A DNA stretch of 64,000 nt from Anniella stebbinsi (lineage: Eukaryota > Chordata > Lepidosauria > Squamata > Anniellidae), in the NCBI GenBank assembly GCA_029215795.1, contig JARDYH010000055.1:1-64000 (forward strand), written 5' to 3'. The notes under the pieces are model-generated. The model saw only the letters and a list, made by a program, of their open reading frames with translations, was not told where the DNA came from and did no database searches. This document shows, one piece after another, positions 13,101 to 26,872 of this stretch; the stretch's first letter is position 1; every line of letters begins with the position of its first letter. The position numbers were made by a program, and so were the translations under genes.

Positions 13101-13680
13101 GAGGGAAGGGGAAGTCTAGGGGAAGAAGAGGAAGTCTAGGGGAAGAAGGGGAAGTCTAGGGGAAGAAGGGGAAGTATAGAGGGAAGGGGAAGTCTAGGGA
13201 AAGAAGGGGAAGTATAGAGGGAAGGGGAAGTCTAGGGGAAGTCTAGGGGAAGAAGGGGAAGTCTAGGGGAAGTCTAGGGGAAGAAGGGGAAGTATAGAGG
13301 GAAGGGGAAGTATAGGGGAAGAAGGGGAAGTCTAAGGGAAGAAGGGGAAGTCTAGGGGAAGAAGGGGAAGTATAGAGGGAAGGGGAAGTCTAGGGGAAGA
13401 AGGGGAAGTATAGAGGGAAGGGGAAGTCTAGGGGAAGTCTAGGGGAAGAAGGGGAAGTCTAGGGGAAGTCTAGGGGAAGCAGGGGAAGTATAGAGGGAAG
13501 GGGAAGTCTAATGGAAGAAGGGGAAGTATAGAGGGAAGGGGAAGTCTAGGGGAAGAAGGGGAAGTCTAGGGGAAGAAGGGGAAGTCTAGGGGAAGAAGGG
13601 GAAGTAGAGAGGGAAGGGGAAGTCTAGGGGAAGTCTAGGGGAAGAAGGGGAAGTATAGAGGGAAGGGAAGTCTAGAGGAA
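10133..13680 (+). repeat. Family-C block followed by a family-A-like segment
   Basis: From GACTACAGG (10133) to GTAGAATGGG (11498) is 1365 bp. The equivalent distance is 1371 at 23240-24611, and 1372 at both 40969-42341 and 46000-47372, so this is one of four copies of a conserved block of about 1.37 kb. The following 2.18 kb is of family-A type but lacks the GTTTAGG variant found in most A copies. Confidence 0.75.
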
Positions 13681-16600
13681 GTTAAGGGGAAGAAGGAGAA
13701 GTCTAGGGGAAGTCTAGGGGAAGCAGGGGAAGTATAGAGGGAAGGGGAAGTCTAATGGAAGAAGGGGAAGTATAGAGGGAAGGGGAAGTCTAGGGGAAGT
13801 CTAGGGGAAGAAGGGGAAGTCTAGGGGAAGTCTAGGGGAAGAAGGGAAAGTATAGAGGGAAGGGGAAGTCTACGGGAAGTCTAGGGGAAGAAGGGGAAGT
13901 CTAGGGGAAGAAGGGGAAGTCTAGGAGAAGTCTAGGGGAAGAAGGGGAAGTATAGATGGAAGGGGAAGTCTAGGGGAAGAAGGGGAAGTCTAGGGGAAGA
14001 AGGAAAAGTATAGCGGGAAGGGGAAGTCTAGGGGAAGTCTAGGGGAAGAAGGGGAAGTATAGAGGGAAGGGGAAGTATAGGGGAAGAAGGGGAAGTCTAA
14101 GGGAAGAAGGGGAAGTCTAGGGGAAGAAGGGGAAGTATAGAGGGAAGGGGAAGTCTAGGGGAAGAAGAGGAAGTCTAGGGGAAGAAGGGGAAGTCTAGGG
14201 GAAGAAGGGGAAGTATAGAGGGAAGGGGAAGTCTAGGGGAAGAAGGGGAAGTATAGAGGGAAGGGGAAGTCTACGGGAAGTCTATGGGAAGAAGAGGAAG
14301 TCTAGGGGAAGTCTAGGGGAAGCAGGGGAAGTATAGAGGGAAGGGGAAGTCTAATGGAAGAAGGGGAAGTATAGAGGGAAAGGGGAAGTCTAGGGGAAGA
14401 AGGGGAAGTCTAGGGGAAGAAGGGGAAGTCTAGAGGGAAGGGGAAGTCTAGGGGAAGTCTAGGGGAAGAAGGGGAAGTCTAGAGGGAAGGGGAAGTCTAG
14501 GGGAAGTCTAGGGGAAGAAGGGGAAGTATAGAGGGAAGGGGAAGTCTAGGGGAAGTCTAAGGGAAGAAGGGGAAGTCTAGGGGAAGAAGGGGAAGTATAG
14601 AGGGAAGGGGAAGTCTAGGGGAAGAAGAGGAAGTCTAGGGGAAGAAGGGGAAGTCTAGGGGAAGAAGGGGAAGTATAGAGGGAAGGGGAAGTCTAGGGGA
14701 AGAAGGGGAAGTATAGCGGGAAGGGGAAGTCTAGGGGAAGTCTAGGGGAAGAAGGGGAAGTATAGAGGGAAGGGGAAGTATAGGGGAAGAAGGGGAAGTC
14801 TAAGGGAAGAAGGGGAAATCTAGGGGAAGAAGGGGAAGTATAGAGGGAAGGGGAAGACTAGGGGAAGTCTAGGGGAAGAAGGGGAAGTATAGAGGGAAGG
14901 GGAAGTATAGGGGAAGAAGGGGAATTCTAAGGGAAGAAGGGGAAGTCTACGGGAAGAAGGGGAAGTATAGAGGGAAGGGGAAGTCTAGGGGAAGAAGAGG
15001 AAGTCTAGGGGAAGAAGGGGAAGTCTAGGGGAAGAAGGGGAAGTATAGAGGGAAGGGGAAGTCTAGGGAAAGAAGGGGAAGTATAGAGGGAAGGGGAAGT
15101 CTAGGGGAAGTCTAGGGGAAGAAGGGGAAGTCTAGGGGAAGTCTAGGGGAAGAAGGGGAAGTATAGAGGGAAGGGGAAGTATAGGGGAAGAAGGGGAAGT
15201 CTAAGGGAAGAAGGGGAAGTCTAGGGGAAGAAGGGGAAGTATAGAGGGAAGGGGAAGTCTAGGGGAAGAAGAGGAAGTCTAGGGGAAGAAGGGGAAGTTT
15301 AGGGGAAGAAGGGGAAGTATAGAGGGAAGGGGAAGTCTAGGGGAAGAAGGGGAAGTATAGAGGGAAGGGGAAGTCTAGGGGAAGTCTAGGGGAAGAAGGG
15401 GAAGTCTAGGGGAAGTCTAGGGGAAGCAGGGGAAGTATAGAGGGAAGGGGAAGTCTAATGGAAGAAGGGGAAGTATAGAGGGAAGGGGAAGTCTAGGGGA
15501 AGAAGGGGAAGTCTAGGGGAAGAAGGGGAAGTCTAGGGGAAGAAGGGGAAGTAGAGAGGGAAGGGGAAGTCTAGGGGAAGTCTAGGGGAAGAAGGGGAAG
15601 TATAGAGGGAAGGGAAGTCTAGAGGAAGTTAAGGGGAAGAAGGAGAAGTCTAGGGGAAGTCTAGGGGAAGCAGGGGAAGTATAGAGGGAAGGGGAAGTCT
15701 AATGGAAGAAGGGGAAGTATAGAGGGAAGGGGAAGTCTAGGGGAAGTCTAGGGGAAGAAGGGGAAGTATAGAGGGAAGGGGAAGTCTAGGGGAAGTCTAG
15801 GGGAAGAAGGGGAAGTATAGAGGGAAGGGAAGACTAGGGGAAGTCTAGGGGAAGAAGGGGAAGTATAGAGGGAAGGGGAAGTCTAGGGGAAGAAGGGGAA
15901 GTCTAGGGGAAGAAGGGGAAGTCTAGGGGAGGAAGGGGAAGTCTAGGGGAAGAAGGGGAAGTAGAATGGGAAGGGGAAGTCTAGGGGAAGTCAAGGGGAA
16001 GAAGGGGAAGTATAGAGGGAAGGGAAGTCTAGGGGAAGTCTAGGGGAAGATGGGGAAGTATAGAGGGAAGGGGAAGTCTAGGGGAAGATGGGGAAGTCTA
16101 GGGGAAGAAGGGGAAGTCTAGGGGAAGAAGGGGAAGTATAGAGGGAAGAGAAAGTCTAGGGGAAGAAGGTGAAGTATAGAGGCAAGGGGAAGTCTAGGGG
16201 AAGTCTAGGGGAACAAGGGGAAGTCTAGGGGAAGAAGGGGAATTCTAGGGGAAGAAGGGGAAGTCTAGGGGAAGAAGGGGAAGTATAGAGGGAAGGGGAA
16301 GTCCAGGGGAAGAAGAGGAAGTCTAGGGGAAGAAGGGGAAGTCTAGGGGAAGAAGGGGAAGTATAGAGGGAAGGGGAAGTCTAGGGGAAGAAGGGGAAGT
16401 ATAGAAGGAAGGGGAAGTCTAGGGGAAGTCTAGGGGAAGAAGGGGAAGTCTAGGGGAAGTCTAGGGGAAGCAGGGGAAGTATAGAGGGAAGGGGAAGTCT
16501 AATGGAATAAGGGGAAGTATAGAGGGAAGGGGAAGTCTAGGGGAAGTCTAGGGGAAGAAGGGGAAGTCTAGGAGAAGTCTAGGGGAAGAAGGGGAAGTAT

Positions 16601-19600
16601 AGCGGGAAGGGGAAGTCTAGGGGAAGTCTAGGGGAAGAAGGGGAAGTATAGAGGGAAGGGGAAGTATAGGGGAAGAAGGGGAAGTCTAAGGGAAGAAGGG
16701 GAAATCTAGGGGAAGAAGGGGAAGTCTAGGGGAAGAAGGGGAAGTATAGAGGGAAGAGAAAGTCTAGGGGAAGAAGGTGAAGTATAGAGGCAAGGGGAAG
16801 TCTAGGGGAAGTCTAGGGGAAGAAGGGGAAGTCTAGGGGAAGAAGGGGAAGTCTAGGGGAAGAAGGGGAAGTCTAGGGGAAGAAGGGGAAGTATAGAGGG
16901 AAGGGGAAGTCCAGGGGAAGAAGAGGAAGTCTAGGGGAAGAAGGGGAGGTCTAGGGGAAGAAGGGGAAGTATAGAGGGAAGGGGAAGTCTAGGGGAAGAA
17001 GGGGAAGTATAGAAGGAAGGGGAAGTCTAGGGGAAGTCTAGGGGAAGAAGGGGAAGTCTAGGGGAAGTCTAGGGGAAGCAGGGGAAGTATAGAGGGAAGG
17101 GGAAGTCTAATGGAATAAGGGGAAGTATAGAGGGAAGGGGAAGTCTAGGGGAAGTCTAGGGGAAGAAGGGGAAGTCTAGGGGAAGTCTAGGGGAAGAAGG
17201 GAAAGTATAGAGGGAAGGGGAAGTCTACGGGAAGTCTAGGGGAAGAAGGGGAAGTCTAGGGGAAGAAGGGGAAGTCTAGGAGAAGTCTAGGGGAAGAAGG
17301 GGAAGTATAGCGGGAAGGGGAAGTCTAGGGGAAGTCTAGGGGAAGAAGGGGAAGTATAGAGGGAAGGGGAAGTATAGGGGAAGAAGGGGAAGTCTAAGGG
17401 AAGAAGGGGAAATCTAGGGGAAGAAGGGGAAGTATAGAGGGAAGGGGAAGTCTAGGGGAAGTCTAGGGGAAGAAGGGGAAGTATAGAGGGAAGGGGAAGT
17501 ATAGGGGAAGAAGGTGAATTCTAAGGGAAGAAGGGGAAGTCTACGGGAAGAAGGGGAAGTATAGAGGGAAGGGGAAGTCTAGGGGAAGAAGAGGAAGTCT
17601 AGGGGAAGAAGGGGAAGTCTAGGGGAAGAAGGGGAAGTATAGAGGGAAGGGGAAGTCTAGGGAAAGAAGGGGAAGTATAGAGGGAAGGGGAAGTCTAGGG
17701 GAAGTCTAGGGGAAGAAGGGGAAGTCTAGGGGAAGTCTAGGGGAAGAAGGGGAAGTATAGAGGGAAGGGGAAGTATAGGGGAAGAAGGGGAAGTCTAAGG
17801 GAAGAAGGGGAAGTCTAGGGGAAGAAGGGGAAGTATAGAGGGAAGGGGAAGTCTAGGGGAAGAAGAGGAAGTCTAGGGGAAGAAGGGGAAGTTTAGGGGA
17901 AGAAGGGGAAGTATAGAGGGAAGGGGAAGTCTAGGGGAAGAAGGGGAAGTATAGAGGGAAGGGGAAGTCTAGGGGAAGTCTAGGGGAAGAAGGGGAAGTC
18001 TAGGGGAAGTCTAGGGGAAGCAGGGGAAGTATAGAGGGAAGGGGAAGTCTAATGGAAGAAGGGGAAGTATAGAGGGAAGGGGAAGTCTAGGGGAAGAAGG
18101 GGAAGTCTAGGGGAAGAAGGGGAAGTCTAGGGGAAGAAGGGGAAGTAGAGAGGGAAGGGGAAGTCTAGGGGAAGTCTAGGGGAAGAAGGGGAAGTATAGA
18201 GGGAAGGGAAGTCTAGAGGAAGTTAAGGGGAAGAAGGAGAAGTCTAGGGGAAGTCTAGGGGAAGCAGGGGAAGTATAGAGGGAAGGGGAAGTCTAATGGA
18301 AGAAGGGGAAGTATAGAGGGAAGGGGAAGTCTAGGGGAAGTCTAGGGGAAGAAGGGGAAGTCTAGGGGAAGTCTAGGGGAAGAAGGGAAAGTATAGAGGG
18401 AAGGGGAAGTCTACGGGAAGTCTAGGGGAAGAAGGGGAAGTCTAGGGGAAGAAGGGGAAGTCTAGGAGAAGTCTAGGGGAAGAAGGGGAAGTATAGATGG
18501 AAGGGGAAGTCTAGGGGAAGAAGGGGAAGTATAGATGGAAGGGGAAGTCTAGGGGAAGAAGGGGAAATCTAGGGGAAGAAGGAAAAGTATAGCGGGAAGG
18601 GGAAGTCTAGGGGAAGTCTAGGGGAAGAAGGGGAAGTATAGAGGGAAGGGGAAGTATAGGGGAAGAAGGGGAAGTCTAAGGGAAGAAGGGGAAGTCTAGG
18701 GGAAGAAGGGGAAGTATAGAGGGAAGGGGAAGTCTAGGGGAAGAAGAGGAAGTCTAGGGGAAGAAGGGGAAGTCTAGGGGAAGAAGGGGAGGTATAGAGG
18801 GAAGGGGAAGTCTAGGGGAAGAAGGGGAAGTATAGAGGGAAGGGGAAGTCTACGGGAAGTCTATGGGAAGAAGAGGAAATCTAGGGGAAGTCTAGGGGAA
18901 GCAGGGGAAGTATAGAGGGAAGGGGAAGTCTAATGGAAGAAGGGGAAGTATAGAGGGAAAGGGGAAGTCTAGGGGAAGAAGGGGAAGTCTAGGGGAAGAA
19001 GGGGAAGTCTAGAGGGAAGGGGAAGTCTAGGGGAAGTCTAGGGGAAGAAGGGGAAGTCTAGAGGGAAGGGGAAGTCTAGGGGAAGTCTAGGGGAAGAAGG
19101 GGAAGTATAGAGGGAAGGGGAAGTCTAGGGGAAGTCTAAGGGAAGAAGGGGAAGTCTAGGGGAAGAAGGGGAAGTATAGAGGGAAGGGGAAGTCTAGGGG
19201 AAGAAGAGGAAGTCTAGGGGAAGAAGGGGAAGTCTAGGGGAAGAAGGGGAAGTATAGAGGGAAGGGGAAGTCTAGGGGAAGAAGGGGAAGTATAGCGGGA
19301 AGGGGAAGTCTAGGGGAAGTCTAGGGGAAGAAGGGGAAGTATAGAGGGAAGGGGAAGTATAGGGGAAGAAGGGGAAGTCTAAGGGAAGAAGGGGAAATCT
19401 AGGGGAAGAAGGGGAAGTATAGAGGGAAGGGGAAGACTAGGGGAAGTCTAGGGGAAGAAGGGGAAGTATAGAGGGAAGGGGAAGTATAGGGGAAGAAGGG
19501 GAATTCTAAGGGAAGAAGGGGAAGTCTACGGGAAGAAGGGGAAGTATAGAGGGAAGGGGAAGTCTAGGGGAAGAAGAGGAAGTCTAGGGGAAGAAGGGGA

Positions 19601-22600
19601 AGTCTAGGGGAAGAAGGGGAAGTATAGAGGGAAGGGGAAGTCTAGGGAAAGAAGGGGAAGTATAGAGGGAAGGGGAAGTCTAGGGGAAGTCTAGGGGAAG
19701 AAGGGGAAGTCTAGGGGAAGTCTAGGGGAAGAAGGGGAAGTATAGAGGGAAGGGGAAGTATAGGGGAAGAAGGGGAAGTCTAAGGGAAGAAGGGGAAGTC
19801 TAGGGGAAGAAGGGGAAGTATAGAGGGAAGGGGAAGTCTAGGGGAAGAAGAGGAAGTCTAGGGGAAGAAGGGGAAGTTTAGGGGAAGAAGGGGAAGTATA
19901 GAGGGAAGGGGAAGTCTAGGGGAAGAAGGGGAAGTATAGAGGGAAGGGGAAGTCTAGGGGAAGTCTAGGGGAAGAAGGGGAAGTCTAGGGGAAGTCTAGG
20001 GGAAGCAGGGGAAGTATAGAGGGAAGGGGAAGTCTAATGGAAGAAGGGGAAGTATAGAGGGAAGGGGAAGTCTAGGGGAAGAAGGGGAAGTCTAGGGGAA
20101 GAAGGGGAAGTCTAGGGGAAGAAGGGGAAGTAGAGAGGGAAGGGGAAGTCTAGGGGAAGTCTAGGGGAAGAAGGGGAAGTATAGAGGGAAGGGAAGTCTA
20201 GAGGAAGTTAAGGGGAAGAAGGAGAAGTCTAGGGGAAGTCTAGGGGAAGCAGGGGAAGTATAGAGGGAAGGGGAAGTCTAATGGAAGAAGGGGAAGTATA
20301 GAGGGAAGGGGAAGTCTAGGGGAAGTCTAGGGGAAGAAGGGGAAGTCTAGGGGAAGTCTAGGGGAAGAAGGGAAAGTATAGAGGGAAGGGGAAGTCTACG
20401 GGAAGTCTAGGGGAAGAAGGGGAAGTCTAGGGGAAGAAGGGGAAGTCTAGGAGAAGTCTAGGGGAAGAAGGGGAAGTATAGATGGAAGGGGAAGTCTAGG
20501 GGAAGAAGGGGAAGTATAGATGGAAGGGGAAGTCTAGGGGAAGAAGGGGAAATCTAGGGGAAGAAGGAAAAGTATAGCGGGAAGGGGAAGTCTAGGGGAA
20601 GTCTAGGGGAAGAAGGGGAAGTATAGAGGGAAGGGGAAGTATAGGGGAAGAAGGGGAAGTCTAAGGGAAGAAGGGGAAGTCTAGGGGAAGAAGGGGAAGT
20701 ATAGAGGGAAGGGGAAGTCTAGGGGAAGAAGAGGAAGTCTAGGGGAAGAAGGGGAAGTCTAGGGGAAGAAGGGGAAGTATAGAGGGAAGGGGAAGTCTAG
20801 GGGAAGAAGGGGAAGTATAGAGGGAAGGGGAAGTCTACGGGAAGTCTATGGGAAGAAGAGGAAATCTAGGGGAAGTCTAGGGGAAGCAGGGGAAGTATAG
20901 AGGGAAGGGGAAGTCTAATGGAAGAAGGGGAAGTATAGAGGGAAAGGGGAAGTCTAGGGGAAGAAGGGGAAGTCTAGGGGAAGAAGGGGAAGTCTAGAGG
21001 GAAGGGGAAGTCTAGGGGAAGTCTAGGGGAAGAAGGGGAAGTCTAGAGGGAAGGGGAAGTCTAGGGGAAGTCTAGGGGAAGAAGGGGAAGTATAGAGGGA
21101 AGGGGAAGTCTAGGGGAAGTCTAAGGGAAGAAGGGGAAGTCTAGGGGAAGAAGGGGAAGTATAGAGGGAAGGGGAAGTCTAGGGGAAGAAGAGGAAGTCT
21201 AGGGGAAGAAGGGGAAGTCTAGGGGAAGAAGGGGAAGTATAGAGGGAAGGGGAAGTCTAGGGGAAGAAGGGGAAGTATAGCGGGAAGGGGAAGTCTAGGG
21301 GAAGTCTAGGGGAAGAAGGGGAAGTATAGAGGGAAGGGGAAGTATAGGGGAAGAAGGGGAAGTCTAAGGGAAGAAGGGGAAATCTAGGGGAAGAAGGGGA
21401 AGTATAGAGGGAAGGGGAAGACTAGGGGAAGTCTAGGGGAAGAAGGGGAAGTATAGAGGGAAGGGGAAGTATAGGGGAAGAAGGGGAATTCTAAGGGAAG
21501 AAGGGGAAGTCTACGGGAAGAAGGGGAAGTATAGAGGGAAGGGGAAGTCTAGGGGAAGAAGAGGAAGTCTAGGGGAAGAAGGGGAAGTCTAGGGGAAGAA
21601 GGGGAAGTATAGAGGGAAGGGGAAGTCTAGGGAAAGAAGGGGAAGTATAGAGGGAAGGGGAAGTCTAGGGGAAGTCTAGGGGAAGAAGGGGAAGTCTAGG
21701 GGAAGTCTAGGGGAAGAAGGGGAAGTATAGAGGGAAGGGGAAGTATAGGGGAAGAAGGGGAAGTCTAAGGGAAGAAGGGGAAGTCTAAGGGAAGAAGGGG
21801 AAGTATAGAGGGAAGGGGAAGTCTAGGGGAAGAAGAGGAAGTCTAGGGGAAGAAGGGGAAGTTTAGGGGAAGAAGGGGAAGTATAGAGGGAAGGGGAAGT
21901 CTAGGGGAAGAAGGGGAAGTATAGAGGGAAGGGGAAGTCTAGGGGAAGTCTAGGGGAAGAAGGGGAAGTCTAGGGGAAGTCTAGGGGAAGCAGGGGAAGT
22001 ATAGAGGGAAGGGGAAGTCTAATGGAAGAAGGGGAAGTATAGAGGGAAGGGGAAGTCTAGGGGAAGAAGGGGAAGTCTAGGGGAAGAAGGGGAAGTCTCG
22101 GGGAAGAAGGGGAAGTAGAGAGGGAAGGGGAAGTCTAGGGGAAGTCTAGGGGAAGAAGGGGAAGTATAGAGGGAAGGGAAGTCTAGAGGAAGTTAAGGGG
22201 AAGAAGGAGAAGTCTAGGGGAAGTCTAGGGGAAGCAGGGGAAGTATAGAGGGAAGGGGAAGTCTAATGGAAGAAGGGGAAGTATAGAGGGAAGGGGAAGT
22301 CTAGGGGAAGTCTAGGGGAAGAAGGGGAAGTCTAGGGGAAGTCTAGGGGAAGAAGGGAAAGTATAGAGGGAAGGGGAAGTCTACGGGAAGTCTAGGGGAA
22401 GAAGGGGAAGTCTAGGGGAAGAAGGGGAAGTCTAGGAGAAGTCTAGGGGAAGAAGGGGAAGTATAGATGGAAGGGGAAGTCTAGGGGAAGAAGGGGAAGT
22501 CTAGGGGAAGAAGGAAAAGTATAGCGGGAAGGGGAAGTCTAGGGGAAGTCTAGGGGAAGAAGGGGAAGTATAGAGGGAAGGGGAAGTATAGGGGAAGAAG

Positions 22601-23239
22601 GGGAAGTCTAAGGGAAGAAGGGGAAGTCTAGGGGAAGAAGGGGAAGTATAGAGGGAAGGGGAAGTCTAGGGGAAGAAGAGGAAGTCTAGGGGAAGAAGGG
22701 GAAGTCTAGGGGAAGAAGGGGAAGTATAGAGGGAAGGGGAAGTCTAGGGGAAGAAGGGGAAGTATAGAGGGAAGGGGAAGTCTACGGGAAGTCTATGGGA
22801 AGAAGGGGAAGTCTAGGGGAAGTCTAGGGGAAGCAGGGGAAGTATAGAGGGAAGGGGAAGTCTAATGGAAGAAGGGGAAGTATAGAGGGAAAGGGGAAGT
22901 CTAGGGGAAGAAGGGGAAGTCTAGGGGAAGAAGGGGAAGTCTAGAGGGAAGGGGAAGTCTAGGGGAAGTCTAGGGGAAGAAGGGGAAGTCTAGAGGGAAG
23001 GGGAAGTCTAGGGGAAGTCTAGGGGAAGAAGGGGAAGTATAGAGGGAAGGGGAAGTCTAGGGGAAGTCTAAGGGAAGAAGGGGAAGTCTAGGGGAAGAAG
23101 GGGAAGTATAGAGGGAAGGGGAAGTCTAGGGGAAGAAGAGGAAGTCTAGGGGAAGAAGGGGAAGTCTAGGGGAAGAAGGGGAAGTATAGAGGGAAGGGGA
23201 AGTCTAGGGGAAGAAGGGGAAGTATAGAGGGAAGGGGAA
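13681..23239 (+). repeat. Family-A higher-order repeat array, about 1.95 to 2.6 kb per copy
   Basis: Marker GTTAAGG lies at 13681, 15628, 18222, 20207 and 22192. A second marker, GTTTAGG, lies at 15297, 17891, 19876 and 21861. From the second interval on, both give the same spacings: 2594, 1985 and 1985. Two consecutive intervals of exactly 1985 bp show a freshly homogenised tandem stretch around 18-22.4 kb. The 2594-bp copy carries about 609 extra bases, including a GTAGAATGGG segment at 15961. Confidence 0.88.
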
Positions 23240-26200
23240 GACTACAGGAAGTCTAGGGGAAGAAGGGGAAGTCTAGGGGAAGTCTAGGGGAAGCAGGGGA
23301 AGTATAGAGGGAAGGGGAAGTCTAATGGAAGAAGGGGAAGTATAGAGGGAGGGGGAAGTCTAGGGGAAGAAGGGGATGTCTAGGGGAAGAAGGGGAAGTC
23401 TAGGGGAAGAAGGGGAAGTAGAGAGGGAAGGGGAAGTCTAGGGGAAGTCTAGGGGAAGAAGGGGAAGTATAGAGGGAAGGGGAAGTCTAGGGGAAGAAGG
23501 GGAAGTCTAGGGGAAGAAGGGGAAGTCTAGGGGAAGAAGGGGAAGTATAGAGGGAAGAGAAAGTCTAGGGGAAGAAGGGGAAGTATAGAGGGAAGGGGAA
23601 GTCCAGGGGAAGTCTAGGGGTAGAAGGGGAAGTCTAGGGGAAGAAGGGGAAGAAGGGAAGGTATAGAGGGAAGGGGACGTCTACGGGAAGTCTAGGGGAA
23701 GAAGGGGAAGTCTAAGGGAAGAAGGGGAAGTCTATGGGAAGAAGGGGAAGTATAGAGGGAAGGGGAAGTCTAGGGGAAGAAGAGGTAGTCTAGGGGAAGA
23801 AGGAGAAGTCTAGGGGAAGAAGGGGAAGTATAGAGGAAAGGGGAAGTCTAGGGGAAGAAGGGGACGTATAGAGGGAAGGGGAAGTCTAGGGGAAGTCTAG
23901 GGGAAGAAGGGGAAGTCTAGGGGAAGTCTAGGGGAAGCAGGGGAAGTATAGAGGGAAGGGGAAGTCTAATGGAAGAAGGGGAAGTATAGAGGGAAGGGGA
24001 AGTCTAGGGGAAGTCTAGGGGAAGAAGGGGAAGTCTAGGGGAAGTCTAGGGGAAGAAGGGAAGGTATAGAGAGAAGGGGAAGTCTACGGGAAGTCTAGGG
24101 GAAGAAGGGGAAGTCTAGGGGAAGAAGGGGAAGTCTAGGGGAAGAAGAGGAAGTATAGAGGGAAGGGGAAGTCTAGGGGAAAAAGGGGAAGTCTAGTGGA
24201 AGAAGGGGAAGTCTAGGGGAAGTCTAGGGGAAGAAGGGGAAGTATAGAGGGAAGGGGAAGTCTAGGGGAAGAAGGGGAAGTATAGAGGGAAGGGGAAGTC
24301 TAGGGGAAGTCTAGGGGAAGAAGGGGAAGTATAGAGGGAAGGGGAAGTCTAGGGGAAGAAGGGGAAGTATAGAGGGAAGGGGAAGTCTAGGGGAAGTCTA
24401 GGGGAAGAAGGGGAAGTATAGAGGGAAGGGGAAGTCTAGGGGAAGTCTAGGGGAAGAAGGGGAAGTATAGAGGGAAGGGAAGACTAGGGGAAGTCTAGGG
24501 GAAGAAGGGGAAGTATAGATTGAAGGGGAAGTCTAGGGGAAGAAGGGGAAGTCTAGGGGAAGAAGGGGAAGTCTAGGGGAAGAAGGGGAAGTCTAGGGGA
24601 AGAAGGGGAAGTAGAATGGGAAGGGGAAGTCTAGGGGAAGTCAAGGGGAAGAAGGGGAAGTATAGAGGGAAGGGAAGTCTAGGGGAAGTCTAGGGGAAGA
24701 TGGGGAAGTATAGAGGGAAGGGGAAGTCTAGGGGAAGATGGGGAAGTCTAGGGGAAGAAGGGGAAGTCTAGGGGAAGAAGGGGAAGTATAGAGGGAAGAG
24801 AAAGTCTAGGGGAAGAAGGTGAAGTATAGAGGCAAGGGGAAGTCTAGGGGAAGTCTAGGGGAACAAGGGGAAGTCTAGGGGAAGAAGGGGAATTCTAGGG
24901 GAAGAAGGGGAAGTCTAGGGGAAGAAGGGGAAGTATAGAGGGAAGGGGAAGTCCAGGGGAAGAAGAGGAAGTCTAGGGGAAGAAGGGGAAGTCTAGGGGA
25001 AGAAGGGGAAGTATAGAGGGAAGGGGAAGTCTAGGGGAAGAAGGGGAAGTATAGAAGGAAGGGGAAGTGTAGGGGAAGTCTAGGGGAAGAAGGGGAAGTC
25101 TAGGGGAAGTCTAGGGGAAGCAGGGGAAGTATAGAGGGAAGGGGAAGTCTAATGGAATAAGGGGAAGTATAGAGGGAAGGGGAAGTCTAGGGGAAGTCTA
25201 GGGGAAGAAGGGGAAGTATAGGAGAAGTCTAGGGGAAGAAGGGGAAGTATAGCGGGAAGGGGAAGTCTAGGGGAAGTCTAGGGGAAGAAGGGGAAGTATA
25301 GAGGGAAGGGGAAGTATAGGGGAAGAAGGGGAAGTCTAAGGGAAGAAGGGGAAATCTAGGGGAAGAAGGGGAAGTCTAGGGGAAGAAGGGGAAGTATAGA
25401 GGGAAGAGAAAGTCTAGGGGAAGAAGGTGAAGTATAGAGGCAAGGGGAAGTCTAGGGGAAGTCTAGGGGAACAAGGGGAAGTCTAGGGGAAGAAGGGGAA
25501 GTCTAGGGGAAGAAGGGGAAGTCTAGGGGAAGAAGGGGAAGTATAGAGGGAAGGGGAAGTCCAGGGGAAGAAGAGGAAGTCTAGGGGAAGAAGGGGAAGT
25601 CTAGGGGAAGAAGGGGAAGTATAGAGGGAAGGGGAAGTCTAGGGGAAGAAGGGGAAGTATAGAAGGAAGGGGAAGTCTAGGGGAAGTCTAGGGGAAGAAG
25701 GGGAAGTCTAGGGGAAGTCTAGGGGAAGCAGGGGAAGTATAGAGGGAAGGGGAAGTCTAATGGAATAAGGGGAAGTATAGAGGGAAGGGGAAGTCTAGGG
25801 GAAGTCTAGGGGAAGAAGGGGAAGTCTAGGGGAAGTCTAGGGGAAGAAGGGAAAGTATAGAGGGAAGGGGAAGTCTACGGGAAGTCTAGGGGAAGAAGGG
25901 GAAGTCTAGGGGAAGAAGGGGAAGTCTAGGAGAAGTCTAGGGGAAGAAGGGGAAGTATAGCGGTAAGGGGAAGTCTAGGGGAAGTCTAGGGGAAGAAGGG
26001 GAAGTATAGAGGGAAGGGGAAGTATAGGGGAAGAAGGGGAAGTCTAAGGGAAGAAGGGGAAATCTAGGGGAAGAAGGGGAAGTATAGAGGGAAGGGGAAG
26101 TCTAGGGGAAGTCTAGGGGAAGAAGGGGAAGTATAGAGGGAAGGGGAAGTATAGGGGAAGAAGGGGAATTCTAAGGGAAGAAGGGGAAGTCTACGGGAAG

Positions 26201-26872
26201 AAGGGGAAGTATAGAGGGAAGGGGAAGTCTAGGGGAAGAAGAGGAAGTCTAGGGGAAGAAGGGGAAGTCTAGGGGAAGAAGGGGAAGTATAGAGGGAAGG
26301 GGAAGTCTAGGGAAAGAAGGGGAAGTATAGAGGGAAGGGGAAGTCTAGGGGAAGTCTAGGGGAAGAAGGGGTAGTCTAGGGGAAGTCTAGGGGAAGAAGG
26401 GGAAGTATAGAGGGAAGGGGAAGTATAGGGGAAGAAGGGGAAGCCTAAGGGAAGAAGGGGAAGTCTAGGGGAAGAAGGGGAAGTATAGAGGGAAGGGGAA
26501 GTCTAGGGGAAGAAGAGGAAGTCTAGGGGAAGAAGGGGAAGTTTAGGGGAAGAAGGGGAAGTATAGAGGGAAGGGGAAGTCTAGGGGAAGAAGGGGAAGT
26601 ATAGAGGGAAGGGGAAGTCTAGGGGAAGTCTAGGGGAAGAAGGGGAAGTCTAGGGGAAGTCTAGGGGAAGCAGGGGAAGTATAGAGGGAAGGGGAAGTCT
26701 AATGGAAGAAGGGGAAGTATAGAGGGAAGGGGAAGTCTAGGGGAAGAAGGGGAAGTCTAGGGGAAGAAGGGGAAGTCTAGGGGAAGAAGGGGAAGTAGAG
26801 AGGGAAGGGGAAGTCTAGGGGAAGTCTAGGGGAAGAAGGGGAAGTATAGAGGGAAGGGAAGTCTAGAGGAAG
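23240..26872 (+). repeat. C-to-A superblock (3.63 kb), duplicated at 46.0-49.6 kb
   Basis: Markers GACTACAGG (23240), GTAGAATGGG (24611), GTTTAGG (26541) and GTTAAGG (26872) have counterparts at 46000, 47372, 49302 and 49633. The offset is constant at 22760 to 22761 bp. The sequence between them reads the same apart from scattered point changes, such as GATTGAAGG near 24518. Confidence 0.85.
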